From Toxoplasma gondii ME49 (lineage: Eukaryota > Apicomplexa > Conoidasida > Eucoccidiorida > Sarcocystidae), in assembly GCF_000006565.2 (NCBI RefSeq), contig NC_031469.1:1005245-1069244 (forward strand): DNA of 64,000 bases, read 5' to 3'. Numbering within the stretch: position 1 is the stretch's first letter; every line of letters starts with the position of its first letter. Position numbers and translations under genes: made by a program. The notes under the pieces are model-generated. The model ran no database searches and had not been told where the DNA came from. It was given only the letters and a program-made list of their open reading frames with translations. Positions 22,601 through 33,487 of this stretch are shown piece after piece.

Positions 22601-25600
22601 TCTCGTAGTCTGTCGTCTCTCTCCTCTCACGTCTTCGTCTCTCCTCGTTTCAGCCTCTCTGCGTCTCTCTCCTCTCGTCTTCCGTTTCTAGTTTCCTTCC
22701 TTCAATCTTGTCTTTTCTCCCTTCTCTCTTTTTTCTCTTCTTTCTTTTCTGCAACATGTCTTCTCTCGATCACCGTGTTCCCCTTATCCTTCCTTCGCTC
22801 TGCCGCTCTCAACTCTCTCCTTTCGGAGCGACCGCCTCTCGACTTTTTGGGCTTCTTTTCTCGCTGAATCCCCCTCCTTTGCTCCCTTTTCTGTCGTTTT
22901 CTCCATGCGGTCTTCTTTGATCGCCTCTGTGTTGCAGGTCCTCGTCCTCGCGCTGGTCTGTCCGGTCTTGTTCGCTGTGAGATCGGTCGTCGCTCTGAGA
23001 GGACAGACGCCTCCCTCGTTTCCTCTGTGTCTGTCCCTGCCTCTGACCTGGCACTCCCAGCCTCTTGTTGAAGCTGCGGCTGTAAGAAAACGAAAAAAGA
23101 CGCAAGAAAAAACGAAACGGAGAAATGAAGACTCAGACTGCAGAAATAGTCAAAAAGACGCGTCCTTCATTCTACAAACCCGTTACAAATATATATTTAT
23201 ATATATATATATATATATATAAATGCATGAACATCTATGAGTATATACACGTATACATGCATGTATATGTATACATGTATTTATGAAAATATATATCAAT
23301 ATATATAACTGCATATATTTACCTTTATACATATGTATATATATATATATATATATCCTTTGTATATGTGTATATGCACATTTGTTTATATCTGTTTCAA
23401 TGTTTACATATATTCGCTGGTAGAAGTGAACTGACACTCAAATTTTAACTGGGATATATGCATGGTACGTCGCCGTTTCTTTTCACGAGTCCGAGCAGGA
23501 AGCAGGTTCATTCGTCTTTTTTTCACACTGTCGTCCGTGCTGTCTTCCGTTTCTTCCTTTTCGTGTGTGTTTTCTCCGTCTCCTTTTTCGGACGCTTTCT
23601 CCTCTTGCCCCTCTCTCGCAGTTTTCTTCCTGTACCTGCCTTCTGTGTCGCGCTTCCAGCTGGCTGCACTGAACCATCTTTCTTTTGCGCGCGGTCTCTT
23701 GCTTCCAGGTGTACGTCCTCACCGAGTGGATCCCTGCTCTCCTCATCCTGGTGACGTTCTGGCGCCGCCGAGGAGTTCGAAACTCTGTCCGCTCTCAGCA
23801 GCAGAGACAGCTGATGCAGATCCAGGACGGCGAAGAGCGGGTGGTGAGCGCTTTCGCCTCCACGCAATGATGTCCAAACAGCTGCGAATACACAGTCTAC
23901 ATGTATATGTATATATAGATATATATATGAAGATATATTCTTCAGAATTACGCTATAAAAATGTCTATATTTTTGGATCAATACACATGTCCCCTCATCA
24001 GATATATAAGTGCAAACACCAACACATGCATATGCATTTATATACATGCATATATATATATATATATATATATATTTGCAGAGATATATTTCTTGACTTG
24101 TGCACTGGATGTTCACACCGTTTTCCCCTACAGACATGTGTGTATGCTTTCATCCGCAAATATGTGCCAGTCGTCAAAGATTTCTTCATAGAGACGCCTT
24201 TGTGGAGGCAGTCGTGAGGTCTTTTTCTTCTGTGTTGCCCACAAGCCTCTCAAATCAGCTGCGTAGCCTGTCGCGTCCACCTTCACAGGTAGCGCTGGCG
24301 ACCTTCCTCTACACACGGCCCTCTCTTTCTTTCTGTCAACATCTCCATGCATTCATGTATAAAGATGAATAAATACAAAAAATTATAAAGATACATATAT
24401 ATATGTATTAATTCGTGTATATACGCATAAGTCCGTGCATGTACGTTTTTTGTGTTTTTCAGCACAGCATGGATTCGACAGTTGCCGCCCCGTTGATGCA
24501 TCAGAATTTTTGCCCGCTGCTTGCTCCGCCAGCTTACGTCCAGCCGCCTTCGCTTTTCGATCTGAGTGTTCGTCACAATGCAGCTGCAGGCTCCCATCCC
24601 GGTGGTCCAGGTCCCGGAGAAAGTCTCTCTGAAGCATTTTATCGACATGTAATAGACAAATCTCTGTATCTCCCCCTCGACCGACATGCCTCTCTCTGTT
24701 TCTCCTCATCTGCCTCGATGCGATTCCGTCTCTCTTGTGCTCTTCATCTACATCCATGTGTCTCGCTATCTACCATTCCGTCTGTCTAGCGCCCTGTGCA
24801 TATATCTAAATATATAAAGACATACTCATCTACGTATCTCTCAATGTATCCATGTAGGTGTATTTCTGCATCTGTACGACCCTACCTACTCGCCATCTCT
24901 TCGTCCACTCGAGTCATCACTTTCCCAGGTTCCCTCTCTATGTCTACATATAGTTATATATATATATATATATAGATATAGATATATATATACATATATG
25001 TTTATGCATATTCATACATATATATATATATATATATTTATGCATATTCATATATATATATATATACCAGCGTGTGGGTCACCCCTTCTGTATATATCTG
25101 TGTATGTATATGGTAGCTTTGGTGTTTCTGCGTAGATGAGGCGTCCTGGAGTAATACGTCGCTTTTGTCTGTAGAACGAGAAGAATCACAGGGCTGTGAT
25201 GGGTGTGCGTCATGCATGCACAGTTTAACGGGTGTCGACATGTAAAGCTGGACTGCATGTACACGGCCACCGGCTCTTGTGAGAAGTTTGTGTATGTTTG
25301 TGAATCCTTATGTAAGCGTGGTTATCGATCCGTACTGAAAGACCTAATACGGCCAAGGCTCTACCATATATATATATATATATATATTTGCGTGTATTCC
25401 CTTACATATACGTATATATATATATATATGTATACATATATATATGTATATTGGTATGCAGAAGCTCGGGTGCATTTTTGTGCGCCTGTGTATATATCCA
25501 TCTCTGTTTGGTTGTTCCGTTCGTCGAGAGTGTCGCCCGTTCGCTTTAGCTGTTGACCGCGCTGCTGATTCGCTGAGCTGTCGGTTTCGTTTGATTTGTC

Positions 25601-25740
25601 TTTTTCAGAGTTCGCAAGAAGGACTGTTGTTTCAGCCATACGCGCCGACGTATCCTGGTCGCGGCAATTATCCGCCTGGCTTCGGGACTTCGTACAACGG
25701 CGCGTATTACCAGCAGTACTATCCTCCTCCTGCTCTGTAA
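19680..25740 (+). CDS. Seven-transmembrane THH1/TOM1/TOM3-domain protein
   Basis: Exons 19680-20160, 20981-21284, 22000-22165, 22461-22523, 22938-23081, 23709-23843, 24463-24648 and 25609-25740 give 536 aa, all phases matching. Seven hydrophobic segments follow in order: TM1 near residues 6-36 ending FFAVYQLKKIY; TM2 across the first splice (FMLLLSVAILARAVSLFLMAW); TM3 DSAPSLIFFSALSLIVLFWA; TM4 and TM5 in exon 3; TM6 VLVLALVCPVLFAV; TM7 VYVLTEWIPALLILVTFW. The FLDSAPSLIFFS..LIVLFWAKIYY and LTEWIPA patterns are those of the plant TOM1/THH1 family, GPCR-like integral membrane proteins that plant tobamoviruses use as host factors; apicomplexan function is not known to me. Unusual here is a long acidic insert between TM1 and TM2 (DSDDEDEHDGDRRRG). 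The Tyr/Pro-rich C-tail ends YYPPPAL. Introns carry (TA)n tracts. The true start could be upstream of 19680. Confidence 0.85.
20537..20552. repeat. Poly-G run of 16
   Basis: An uninterrupted G16 in intron 1 of the TOM1-type gene; may be length-variable or a sequencing-difficult site. Confidence 0.8.
21692..21748. repeat. (TA)n tract, intron 2 of the TOM1-type gene
   Basis: ATATAT blocks interrupted by AGAAATAGAAATAG. Confidence 0.8.
22404..22450. repeat. Inverted repeat in intron 3 of the TOM1-type gene
   Basis: ACACCCCA and TGGGGTGT arms flank a 17-base loop, with further near-symmetric GTATGT/ATGTAC flanks. It looks like two half-sites of the palindrome family held apart. Confidence 0.5.
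23190..23445. repeat. (TA)n and degenerate TATATGTAT block, intron 5 of the TOM1-type gene
   Basis: About 250 bases of AT-rich simple sequence between exons 5 and 6, with pure TA runs near 23192-23221 and 23335-23357. Confidence 0.8.
24950..25068. repeat. (TA)n block, intron 7 of the TOM1-type gene
   Basis: Two near-identical segments containing TTTATGCATATTCATA between TA runs; further TA runs follow at about 25366-25445. Confidence 0.8.
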
Positions 25741-26319
25741 ATTCATGTTTCCGCTTGGGTGTCTCGCGAGACTTCTGTCCGTGAACGCATCTGCCGTTTC
25801 CAGACACAACGCTGGCCAAGGTGTGGATCTGGTTTTTTGCAAATTTCGGTGCGTCTGCTCCATTGCGCATATCTACACAAATGTGCATGCAGAGACGCGC
25901 ATTCAAATATCCACATGCACAAATATGCAAATGTAGAGTCGAAAATGCTTTTTATCTGTGGAACGCGCAGAGTCTGCTGTGGATGTCCGCGGAGGCGGCG
26001 CAGTTTTCTCTTTTGCAGAGATGTCTCGAACTTTAGGTCTTTCCGTACATGCCCCCTGCATTTGAAGGTGATGCCGCCCGCCGTTCACTCCCGCGATTCT
26101 GTCCGCCTGGAGACAGCGCTGCACCCATTCTGCTCCTCTCTGTGTCGATGGCATTTGGCCGGTTTGTCTGCGAAGCAGTCGAGTCTGCTCTTCAACGTCT
26201 GGGCGCCTCTGCAGAGAGCGAAACGTAGAGACCGACGGAGCGGCGGGCCGCCTTCTCAACGTCTGCCCCTGCACCCAGAGACTCTCTTTCACCTCGCTGC
26301 AGCGTCCTGGATATATCTG
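25741..26319. other. 3' flank of the TOM1-type gene before the minisatellite
   Basis: Likely 3' UTR. Just before the array (about 26269-26310) a degenerate unit-like segment (ACTCTCTTTCACCTCGCTGC) suggests the minisatellite grew from local sequence. Confidence 0.5.
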
Positions 26320-27957
26320 CTAGCAGCAACTAGGTTTCACCTGGCTGCAGTGTCGCTGCATGCAGAGACGACGTCCAGCTCAGTTCGCAAATACTCGCTT
26401 GCAGAGACTAGGTTTCACCTGGCTGCAGTGTCGCTGCATGCAGAGACGACCTCCCGCTCAGTTCGCAAATACTTGCTTGCAGAGACTAGGTTTCACCTGG
26501 CTGCAGTGTCGCTGCATGCAGAGACGACCTCCCGCTCAGTTCGCAAATACTTGCTTGCAGAGACTAGGTTTCACCTGGCTGCAGTGTCGCTGCATGCAGA
26601 GACGACCTCCCGCTCAGTTCGCAAATACTTGCTTGCAGAGACTAGGTTTCACCTGGCTGCAGTGGCGCTGCATGCAGAGACGACCTCCCGCTCAGTTCGC
26701 AAATACTCGCTTGCAGAGACTAGGTTTCACCTGGCTGCAGTGTCGCTGCATGCAGAGACGACGTCCAGCTCAGTTCGCAAATACTTGCTTGCAGAGACTA
26801 GGTTTCACCTGGCTGCAGTGTCTCTGCATGCAGAGACGACCTCCCGCTCAGTTCGCAAATACTTGCTTGCAGAGACTAGGTTTCACCTGGCTGCAGTGTC
26901 GCTGCATGCAGAGACGACCTCCCGCTCAGTTCGCAAATACTCGCTTGCAGAGACTAGGTTTCACCTGGCTGCAGTGTCGCTGCATGCAGAGACGACGTCC
27001 AGCTCAGTTCGCAAATACTTGCTTGCAGAGACTAGGTTTCACCTGGCTGCAGTGTCGCTGCATGCAGAGACGACGTCCAGCTCAGTTCGCAAATACTTGC
27101 TTGCAGAGACTAGGTTTCACCTGGCTGCAGTGTCGCTGCATGCAGAGATGACCTCCCGCTCAGTTCGCAAATACTCGCTTGCAGAGACTAGGTTTCACCT
27201 GGCTGCAGTGTCGCTGCATGCAGAGACGACCTCCCGCTCAGTTCGCAAATACTTGCTTGCAGAGACTAGGTTTCACCTGGCTGCAGTGTCGCTGCATGCA
27301 GAGACGACGTCCAGCTCAGTTCGCAAATACTTGCTTGCAGAGACTAGGTTTCACCTGGCTGCAGTGCCGCTGCATGCAGAGACGACGTCCAACTCAGTTC
27401 GCAAATACTTGCTTGCAGAGACTAGGTTTCACCTGGCTGCAGTGTCGCTGCATGCAGAGACGACCTCCCGCTCAGTTCGCAAATACTTGCTTGCAGAGAC
27501 TAGGTTTCACCTGGCTGCAGTGTCGCTGCATGCAGAGACGACGTCCAGCTCAGTTCGCAAATACTCGCTTGCAGAGACTAGGTTTCACCTGGCTGCAGTG
27601 TCGCTGCATGCAGAGACGACCTCCCGCTCAGTTCGCAAATACTTGCTTGCAGAGACTAGGTTTCACCTGGCTGCAGTGTCGCTGCATGCAGAGATGACCT
27701 CCCGCTCAGTTCGCAAATACTCGCTTGCAGAGACTAGGTTTCACCTGGCTGCAGTGTCGCTGCATGCAGAGACGACCTCCCGCTCAGTTCGCAAATACTC
27801 GCTTGCAGAGACTAGGTTTCACCTGGCTGCAGTGTCGCTGCATGCAGAGACGACCTCCCGCTCAGTTCGCAAATACTTGCTTGCAGAGACTAGGTTTCAC
27901 CTGGCTGCAGTGTCGCTGCATGCAGAGACGACCTCCCGTTCAGTTCGGGCCTGTGGG
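26320..27957. repeat. Minisatellite, 21 copies of a 78-bp unit
   Basis: Twenty-one head-to-tail units of exactly 78 bp, from the first CTAGCAGCAACTAGG variant to the last unit ending CAGTTCGGGCC. Units are nearly identical; the main variants are GACCTCCCGC or GACGTCCAGC and AAATACTTGC or AAATACTCGC, with two units carrying GAGATGACC. Each unit contains GCTGCATGCAGAG, hence a TGCATGCA octamer, and two CTGCAG sites or near-sites. Because 78 is a multiple of three, two plus-strand frames stay open through most of the array (one would read LAETRFHLAAVSLHAETTS per unit). I treat it as non-coding DNA; a repeat protein is the alternative. Confidence 0.95.
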
Positions 27958-30255
27958 CAGCTAACGGTGTTGGCACAGGGTCACCTGTGTCTCTTCTTCA
28001 TTTCGGTCGACAGTGAGGAGCCTCACGGATGGGAGAAACGTTTTCTGGTTTGTAGGGGCAGTTCATCTTCTGTTTTGGATTTTCTGCTGCTCCGGTCGCC
28101 GCCTGCGTCTCTCCAGTTGCACAGGTGCCGATATTTCGAGTTCCTTCTTTATAGAGTCGTCTTGTGTGCGTGGAGGAGAGGCGAGGATGATGCTGGGGAA
28201 GCGCGAGACTTGGGGAGGGGATAGAGAGAGAGTAGGAGGAGACAGGACAGTGAGTAAAGGCAGACCGAGACTGCGAGGAGAGAACAAGAGAGAGGAAGGA
28301 GGAGAGGACGGCGAGGCGACAGCACACCAAGAGAATGAGGGCAAAGAGAGAAGAATGAGACAAAGGAAGAGAATGCCGGGAGAGGCAGAGGAGAGAGGGG
28401 ATGTGAAGAAATCGAACAAGGAGAGACAGAAGAACACGAACAGAGAGAGTGCGAGGAGGAGGGCATAGGAAGCAAGAGGAGAGCGAGAATAAGAAGAGAG
28501 GGAAGAGGGGGAGAGAAGAGAGAACAGGAGGAGAGAAGGGGAGAACAAAGGCTCTCTACACTTTTCGCTGTTCAACAGAGCTGTGGTGCTCGCTGTGCAT
28601 CCTTGTGCAGGTATCTGTTTTCGTGGCGATGCCTGCATGTCCAGACAACTCTCCGTTTTAACTGTTTCAAAGTTCCGCGCCTGGGCGCCTGAAAACGTCT
28701 CCTTCGGAGGCGAGAACGTTTGCAGTAAAATCTGCTCATGCCTGTCCACGTTTCAAACGACTCTGCGACCGTTTCAGAGACGCCAACAACCATCTCCACA
28801 TCCGCAGCGCTGCCCTTTCTTCTCTGTTCTCTCTTTTCCCTTCGTGTTCTGTTTCTTTTCTCTTCTTCTCTTTTCTTCTTCCTTCTCTCTCACCCTTTCT
28901 TCTTCCTCCTCTGCCGTGCTCTTCTCGATGCGAAAGGCGTCTCCTCTGATGCGGACTTGTTACTATTCCACCGGGAAACATGTTTCACCGATGCATGCAG
29001 CCCCACACCTGTCTGTTGATTCTTCTCTGCCTCTGTCTTCGCACAGGCGTGCAAGCCTTCTTCGAAGATAAAGATACAGACTGACCTGCAGCAACTACGC
29101 ATACTTCCATATATATATATATATATGGATATGTATGTATGTATATATATATATATATATATACTTACATATTGGTATCAATATGTGTAGAAAGAAGCGT
29201 CTCAAGCAATGACCATATTATATATATATATATTATCTCTGCATGCGCTTTTGTGGGAAAATGAGGAATTGGAGAAGAGTTGGACAGCAAAGCGCCTTTC
29301 TTCAGGTCGAAAGCAGACGGCATTGGGAATGCATCGAATTCTTTTTTTTGTGGAAAGCGATGCGCTGACGTTTGCATATTGATATATAGGGGGCTCGACG
29401 TCGACAAATACCGCCTCAGAAAGCCACAAAGAACGGCAGTCCATAGATCTGCTGTTCGTGAAGTCGTATGACTAGCCTACAACGAGGCTCACGGGCATTC
29501 CAGTGCACTCCGAATCCCCAGAGGGGATCTCAAACTCGGATGGCGAGAGGTGTGACGCTTGACCCTCCCCACTTGAGAGGCGTTCACAAGCGTTCCTGCT
29601 TTCGAAGAAAGAATCGCGTCAACTTCCGTTGTGAAGAGGAGAACGAGACTTCCACGAGAAAAAACAACGAGCAACAAGAACACGAGAGAAGAACAAGGAG
29701 AGAACAAGAAGAGAAAAGAAATTCTGCGCAGCCTCTGGACCTGAAGGGTCTTAAAGGTTTTCTTTGTGCGATGAAAAAGACCTTTCACAGACCTCCATTC
29801 ACAAAGTACACTCTGACGGATCGCCGACATTCCTGAAAACCGTATTCGGAGTCAGGTACATATATATACCTGTATACGCGTCAGTCGAACCATGGGCATA
29901 AATGCACATCCGCATATGCTTATGCCTATGTTGAAAAGCATTGTCGCGAAAACAGAACTGGCAGTCTGTCGATCCGCCACACTGTCTTTTGCATGCACCG
30001 TCTCTTGGACTTGCCCAAGCGTATGTAATTGTGTCTTCACGCGTCCACGCATATATATATATATATTTATAGATAAATATATTTATATATGTTTATATGT
30101 GTGCGCATTTATCGCTTGGAAAAAGGACATTTAGAGCCGCCAGGTCATATTTAGTTCAGGTGTCTGTGTGGCTGGCGAAGCGTCATGATGCGCCGACTTG
30201 TCTCGACTCGGAGTTGGATTCTCTGAATTTCTGGAGAAGTCAGTATTTCCTTCTT
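27958..30255. other. Convergent intergenic region after the minisatellite
   Basis: Holds a purine-rich block (about 28170-28560), a CT-rich block (about 28800-28930) and (TA)n tracts near 29108-29165, 29218-29233 and 30051-30090. No supported exon. The 3' UTR of the minus-strand gene ending at 30256 should lie at its right edge. Confidence 0.55.
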
Positions 30256-33155
30256 TCATTGCCAAACTATGTTGAACGCACTGGGAATGTCTTCGTCGCT
30301 GGAGCTGGAGTGACAGGAGAAGTCGGAGACTGGGCTTCCTCCTCTCCGCTCTGCCGACTTACTCGCCAGTTCACGGAGGCGAGTAGCCGCGAAGGGGGGG
30401 TGCGGTAAGGCGCCTTTCTGGCCGACGCTGCGGACGCAGTCCTCTGTGTCACCCCTGCCTCCTTTGTCGCTTGTCTTCTCCCTCTCAGGCGCCTTCAACT
30501 TCACAAAGAGAAGGCCTGGTTGGCTCGGTTTCGCGCCGACGAGGCTGTCTTTCTCGAGCGGACTTTGCTCTCTAGACGACTTACGGTCTCCTCTGTCTCC
30601 ATGAGGGTCTCTTCTCTCTCTGTGGGTGTCTCTAAGTTCCTTTGCTCCGTAGGAGTCACCGTCGTCCAGGCAAGACGCCGTCAGCTCTCTTCTCTCGGCT
30701 TCTAGGTCTTGCTGGCGGCGCAGCAACGCGGCGCGAACTGCATGCAAGTTGGAGAGCGGGTGGAGAGAGGCGACCGACGGTGAGTCTGCTTCCGAATGCT
30801 TCCGCTCCGTCACCTGGTCCAGCAGCCGCCTCACGACTGCAACTAACTCGGCTTCTGTGGTAAATTTGGGCTCAAGGAGTTGAGCGCCCTGCTTGAGCTC
30901 TTGTTCCTTCCTCGTACTTCCCCTCTCGCTCTTCTTCCGCCTTCCTCTCTTCTGGACGCTGTCCGTGTTTGTCCTTTCGTGAGACGTCGAAGGAGAAGAG
31001 GAGCAAGCAGAAGAAGAGACAGACGAAGCAGAAAGGTGGCGTCTCTTGTCCTTCCGTCCTTTCCTTCCTCGTCGCGGTGGGGAATCCTTTTTGAGTCTCC
31101 CGCGCAGCGAAGCCGCAGCTGATGAGGAAGAAGAAACCGAAGAAATCGACGACGGAGACGAAGAAGAAGCGTTTCTTCGCGACTGGAGTAGCTCGGCGCT
31201 CTCCGTCTGTCCGAGTCTTTCCTGTGGCGCCTTGGTAGTCTTCACGTTGCCTTCCTTGTTCGTTCCTCTGTCGCCTTTTTGTGTGTTTCGTGATCTCCCT
31301 TGTCGCCGCAGAGCCGCTTGTCTCTCTCCAGTTTCTTCGCGACCATTGGCAGCGCTGCTTCGGGACTCAGACACCTTCCCGCCCACGAGAGAGCGCGGCG
31401 CCTTTTTCGGTGCATGCACGCGTTCGTTCTGACGACGCAGAACGTTGTGGAGAGGTTCCCGGGGCAAGCAAGGGTGCCTGTTCCACCCTTCAGTCTCTCG
31501 GCTTGTCTCTCGCGCTCTTCTCTCTCGGCGTTGCTCCCCAGAACGTCTTCTCGCGATAGACGAAGCCGGAGACGCGTCGGAAACTCTCTGCCTCCTGGAC
31601 ATCTCTCGGTGTCGGCCTCGACGTCGCTTCTCTTTACCAAAGTCGTCTCGCCACTCTCGTCCGTATCTCTCAGGCGTCTGCTCTTCTTGATCCTTCCTCT
31701 TTGACCGAGCACAAGAGGCGAGAGGAGAGAAAACCAAAGCAGACGAAGCAGAAGATCGGGTGGAAGGAGAAGGGGAAGACTCAGAAGAAGGAGAACACTG
31801 AGAAGAAGGAAAAGACCGAGAAGAAGGAGAAGACTGAGAAGAAGGAGAAGACTGAGAAGAAGAAGAAGACTGAGAAGAAGGAAAAGACTGAGAAGAAGGA
31901 GAAGAATGAGAAGAAGGAGGAGACAGAGAAGCAGAAGGTGAGGAGAGTCTTTGTTCATGGTGCACAGGCGTCTTCGGGGCCTCCAGTTGTTCGAGAAGAG
32001 CACGAGGAATGTCTCTCTTTTTTGTCTTTCCTGTGGAATCAGGAGAGAAAACGCAGAACAGACACACTCGAACCGCGTTGAAAGAGGGAGCACCGACGCC
32101 TCAACCAGGCATCCAATCTGCAGCTCACACTCCCCCATGAAAAAAGTTTGTCGAATCCTAGGAGAGTTCACTTTATAGCTTTTAGAAAAGGTAATCCCCT
32201 CAAAGACAATCGAGAAAAGCATCCAGCAAACGCCTGGAGAGCAAGTTGTGCGAGAAGAGACTCACGTTTCTTCCTTCCCAATGTTTTCCATCGAAACACC
32301 TTCGCAAAGAACAGACTCATGTGCGTGACTTCTTTCGCCTCCATAGGCAGGTCCTCATACGCAGAGATATACAGAAAGGCTGGATAACAACAAGCAGAAT
32401 GCGGGGGCTGAACCACTGGAAGACAAAACAAAAATCTGGAGTTACACGATCATATTCCTAGACATCTCCACACATACATACATTCGCATCTATATGCACA
32501 TATATTTATATAAATATATTTATATAAATATATATATATATATATACGCACATATTTTATATATATATATATATATATACGATACACGTATACATCTGTA
32601 TGAGTAGGTGTTCGTTTTTTCTTCTTTGTTTTTCTCTGCTGCGACGGTCTCCCCGTTCGCACCAGGCATTTCTTGATGATCTTCACAGTCCCGTTAGGTG
32701 ACGTATGGACGCTGCGCGCGGCGCCTACCTGGCGGGGCTGGGAGGCCGCATGCGTCTGTCTGAGAGGCTTCTGGCAGGAGGCTTTCGCTCGAGTCTGGCT
32801 CGTCTTCGTCGTACAGCTTGAAGAGCGCATGACGCCTGATGACTTGTTGCAGGTGACGACGCGCGGGGGAGGAAGCGAACGGAAGTTCGAACAGGGACGT
32901 CAAGAGGTCGCGGTCCTTGCTGCGGAGACAGAGACGCCACAGATGCACACCAGCAGACGGTCGAGAGGAAGTCGGACAGGAAACTCTGGACGCGAAGACA
33001 CACAACCTGTAAGCGGGGTCCTCCTCCACACAGGCAGGAGAAAGAAGGGTGACCTTCCTGTCCACGAGATATTGTGAAAACTGCATGCAACTGCGGAACA
33101 CGAGCTGCCCCCGGCAGCTTCTCTTCAGCGAGGTACTGACAGGCAGCGAGAACAA
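30256..33155 (-). CDS. Unrecognised Ser/Arg-rich protein, four exons
   Basis: Exons 33155-33007, 32919-32729, 32415-32266 and 32030-30256 sum to 2,265 bases, 754 aa. Introns begin GTTGTG, GTAGGC and GTGAGT; phases 2, 1, 1 match. The first 165 residues look folded and Leu/Phe-rich ([52 protein letters not shown]). The rest is a long disordered Ser/Pro/Arg/Lys region with an SPSSQS repeat, many RRR/KKR clusters suggesting nuclear localisation, one helical segment ([20 protein letters not shown]), and an end [13 protein letters not shown] do not recognise the N-terminal domain. The start is the least certain point: only about 330 bases separate it from the end of the next gene on the same strand, and Met at the MQFSQYL position is an alternative. 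Confidence 0.65.
31755..31940. repeat. Ser/Pro/Gln-coding tandem repeat in exon 4
   Basis: GAAGAAGGAGAAGACTGA units of 15-18 bases on + repeat about ten times; the minus-strand gene reads them as [12 protein letters not shown]. Confidence 0.8.
32505..32585. repeat. (TA)n tract in intron 2 of the Ser/Arg-rich gene
   Basis: TATATAAATATATTTATATA followed by two pure TA runs, inside the intron 32416-32728. Confidence 0.8.
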
Positions 33156-33387
33156 GCCGAGAAAAACAGCGATGTAGACACAGTGGATGCAGAGCTGTCA
33201 ACGCCTCTGTCCTTTTCGACGCATCTACACGACACAGACAAACACAAAAAGCTCACTCCATCTCTCGCCGCACCAGACCGTTCGTTGTCTGAAGAGGAAT
33301 CAAGACGCGCCTCTTATCTGCCCCCACAACGAGCATTCCTCTCTCCCTAACCCAGTCGAGGTCAGCTGACAGGGGCAATTATTCATA

Positions 33388-33413
33388 CATATATATATAT
33401 ATATATATATGAA
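33388..33413. repeat. (TA)n tract in the short spacer between two minus-strand genes
   Basis: Pure TA run about 75 bases downstream of the stop at 33488 and about 230 upstream of the start at 33155. Confidence 0.75.
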
Positions 33414-33487
33414 GAAGGGTATTCTATTTATTTACACATAGACGATGAGACATCCATATGTGGAAACGGGGAGAAGCCTTTGGAGTC

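Noticed and set aside
26320..27957. CRISPR-like array
   Set aside because: Units are head-to-tail with no unique spacers; it is a simple minisatellite in a eukaryotic genome.
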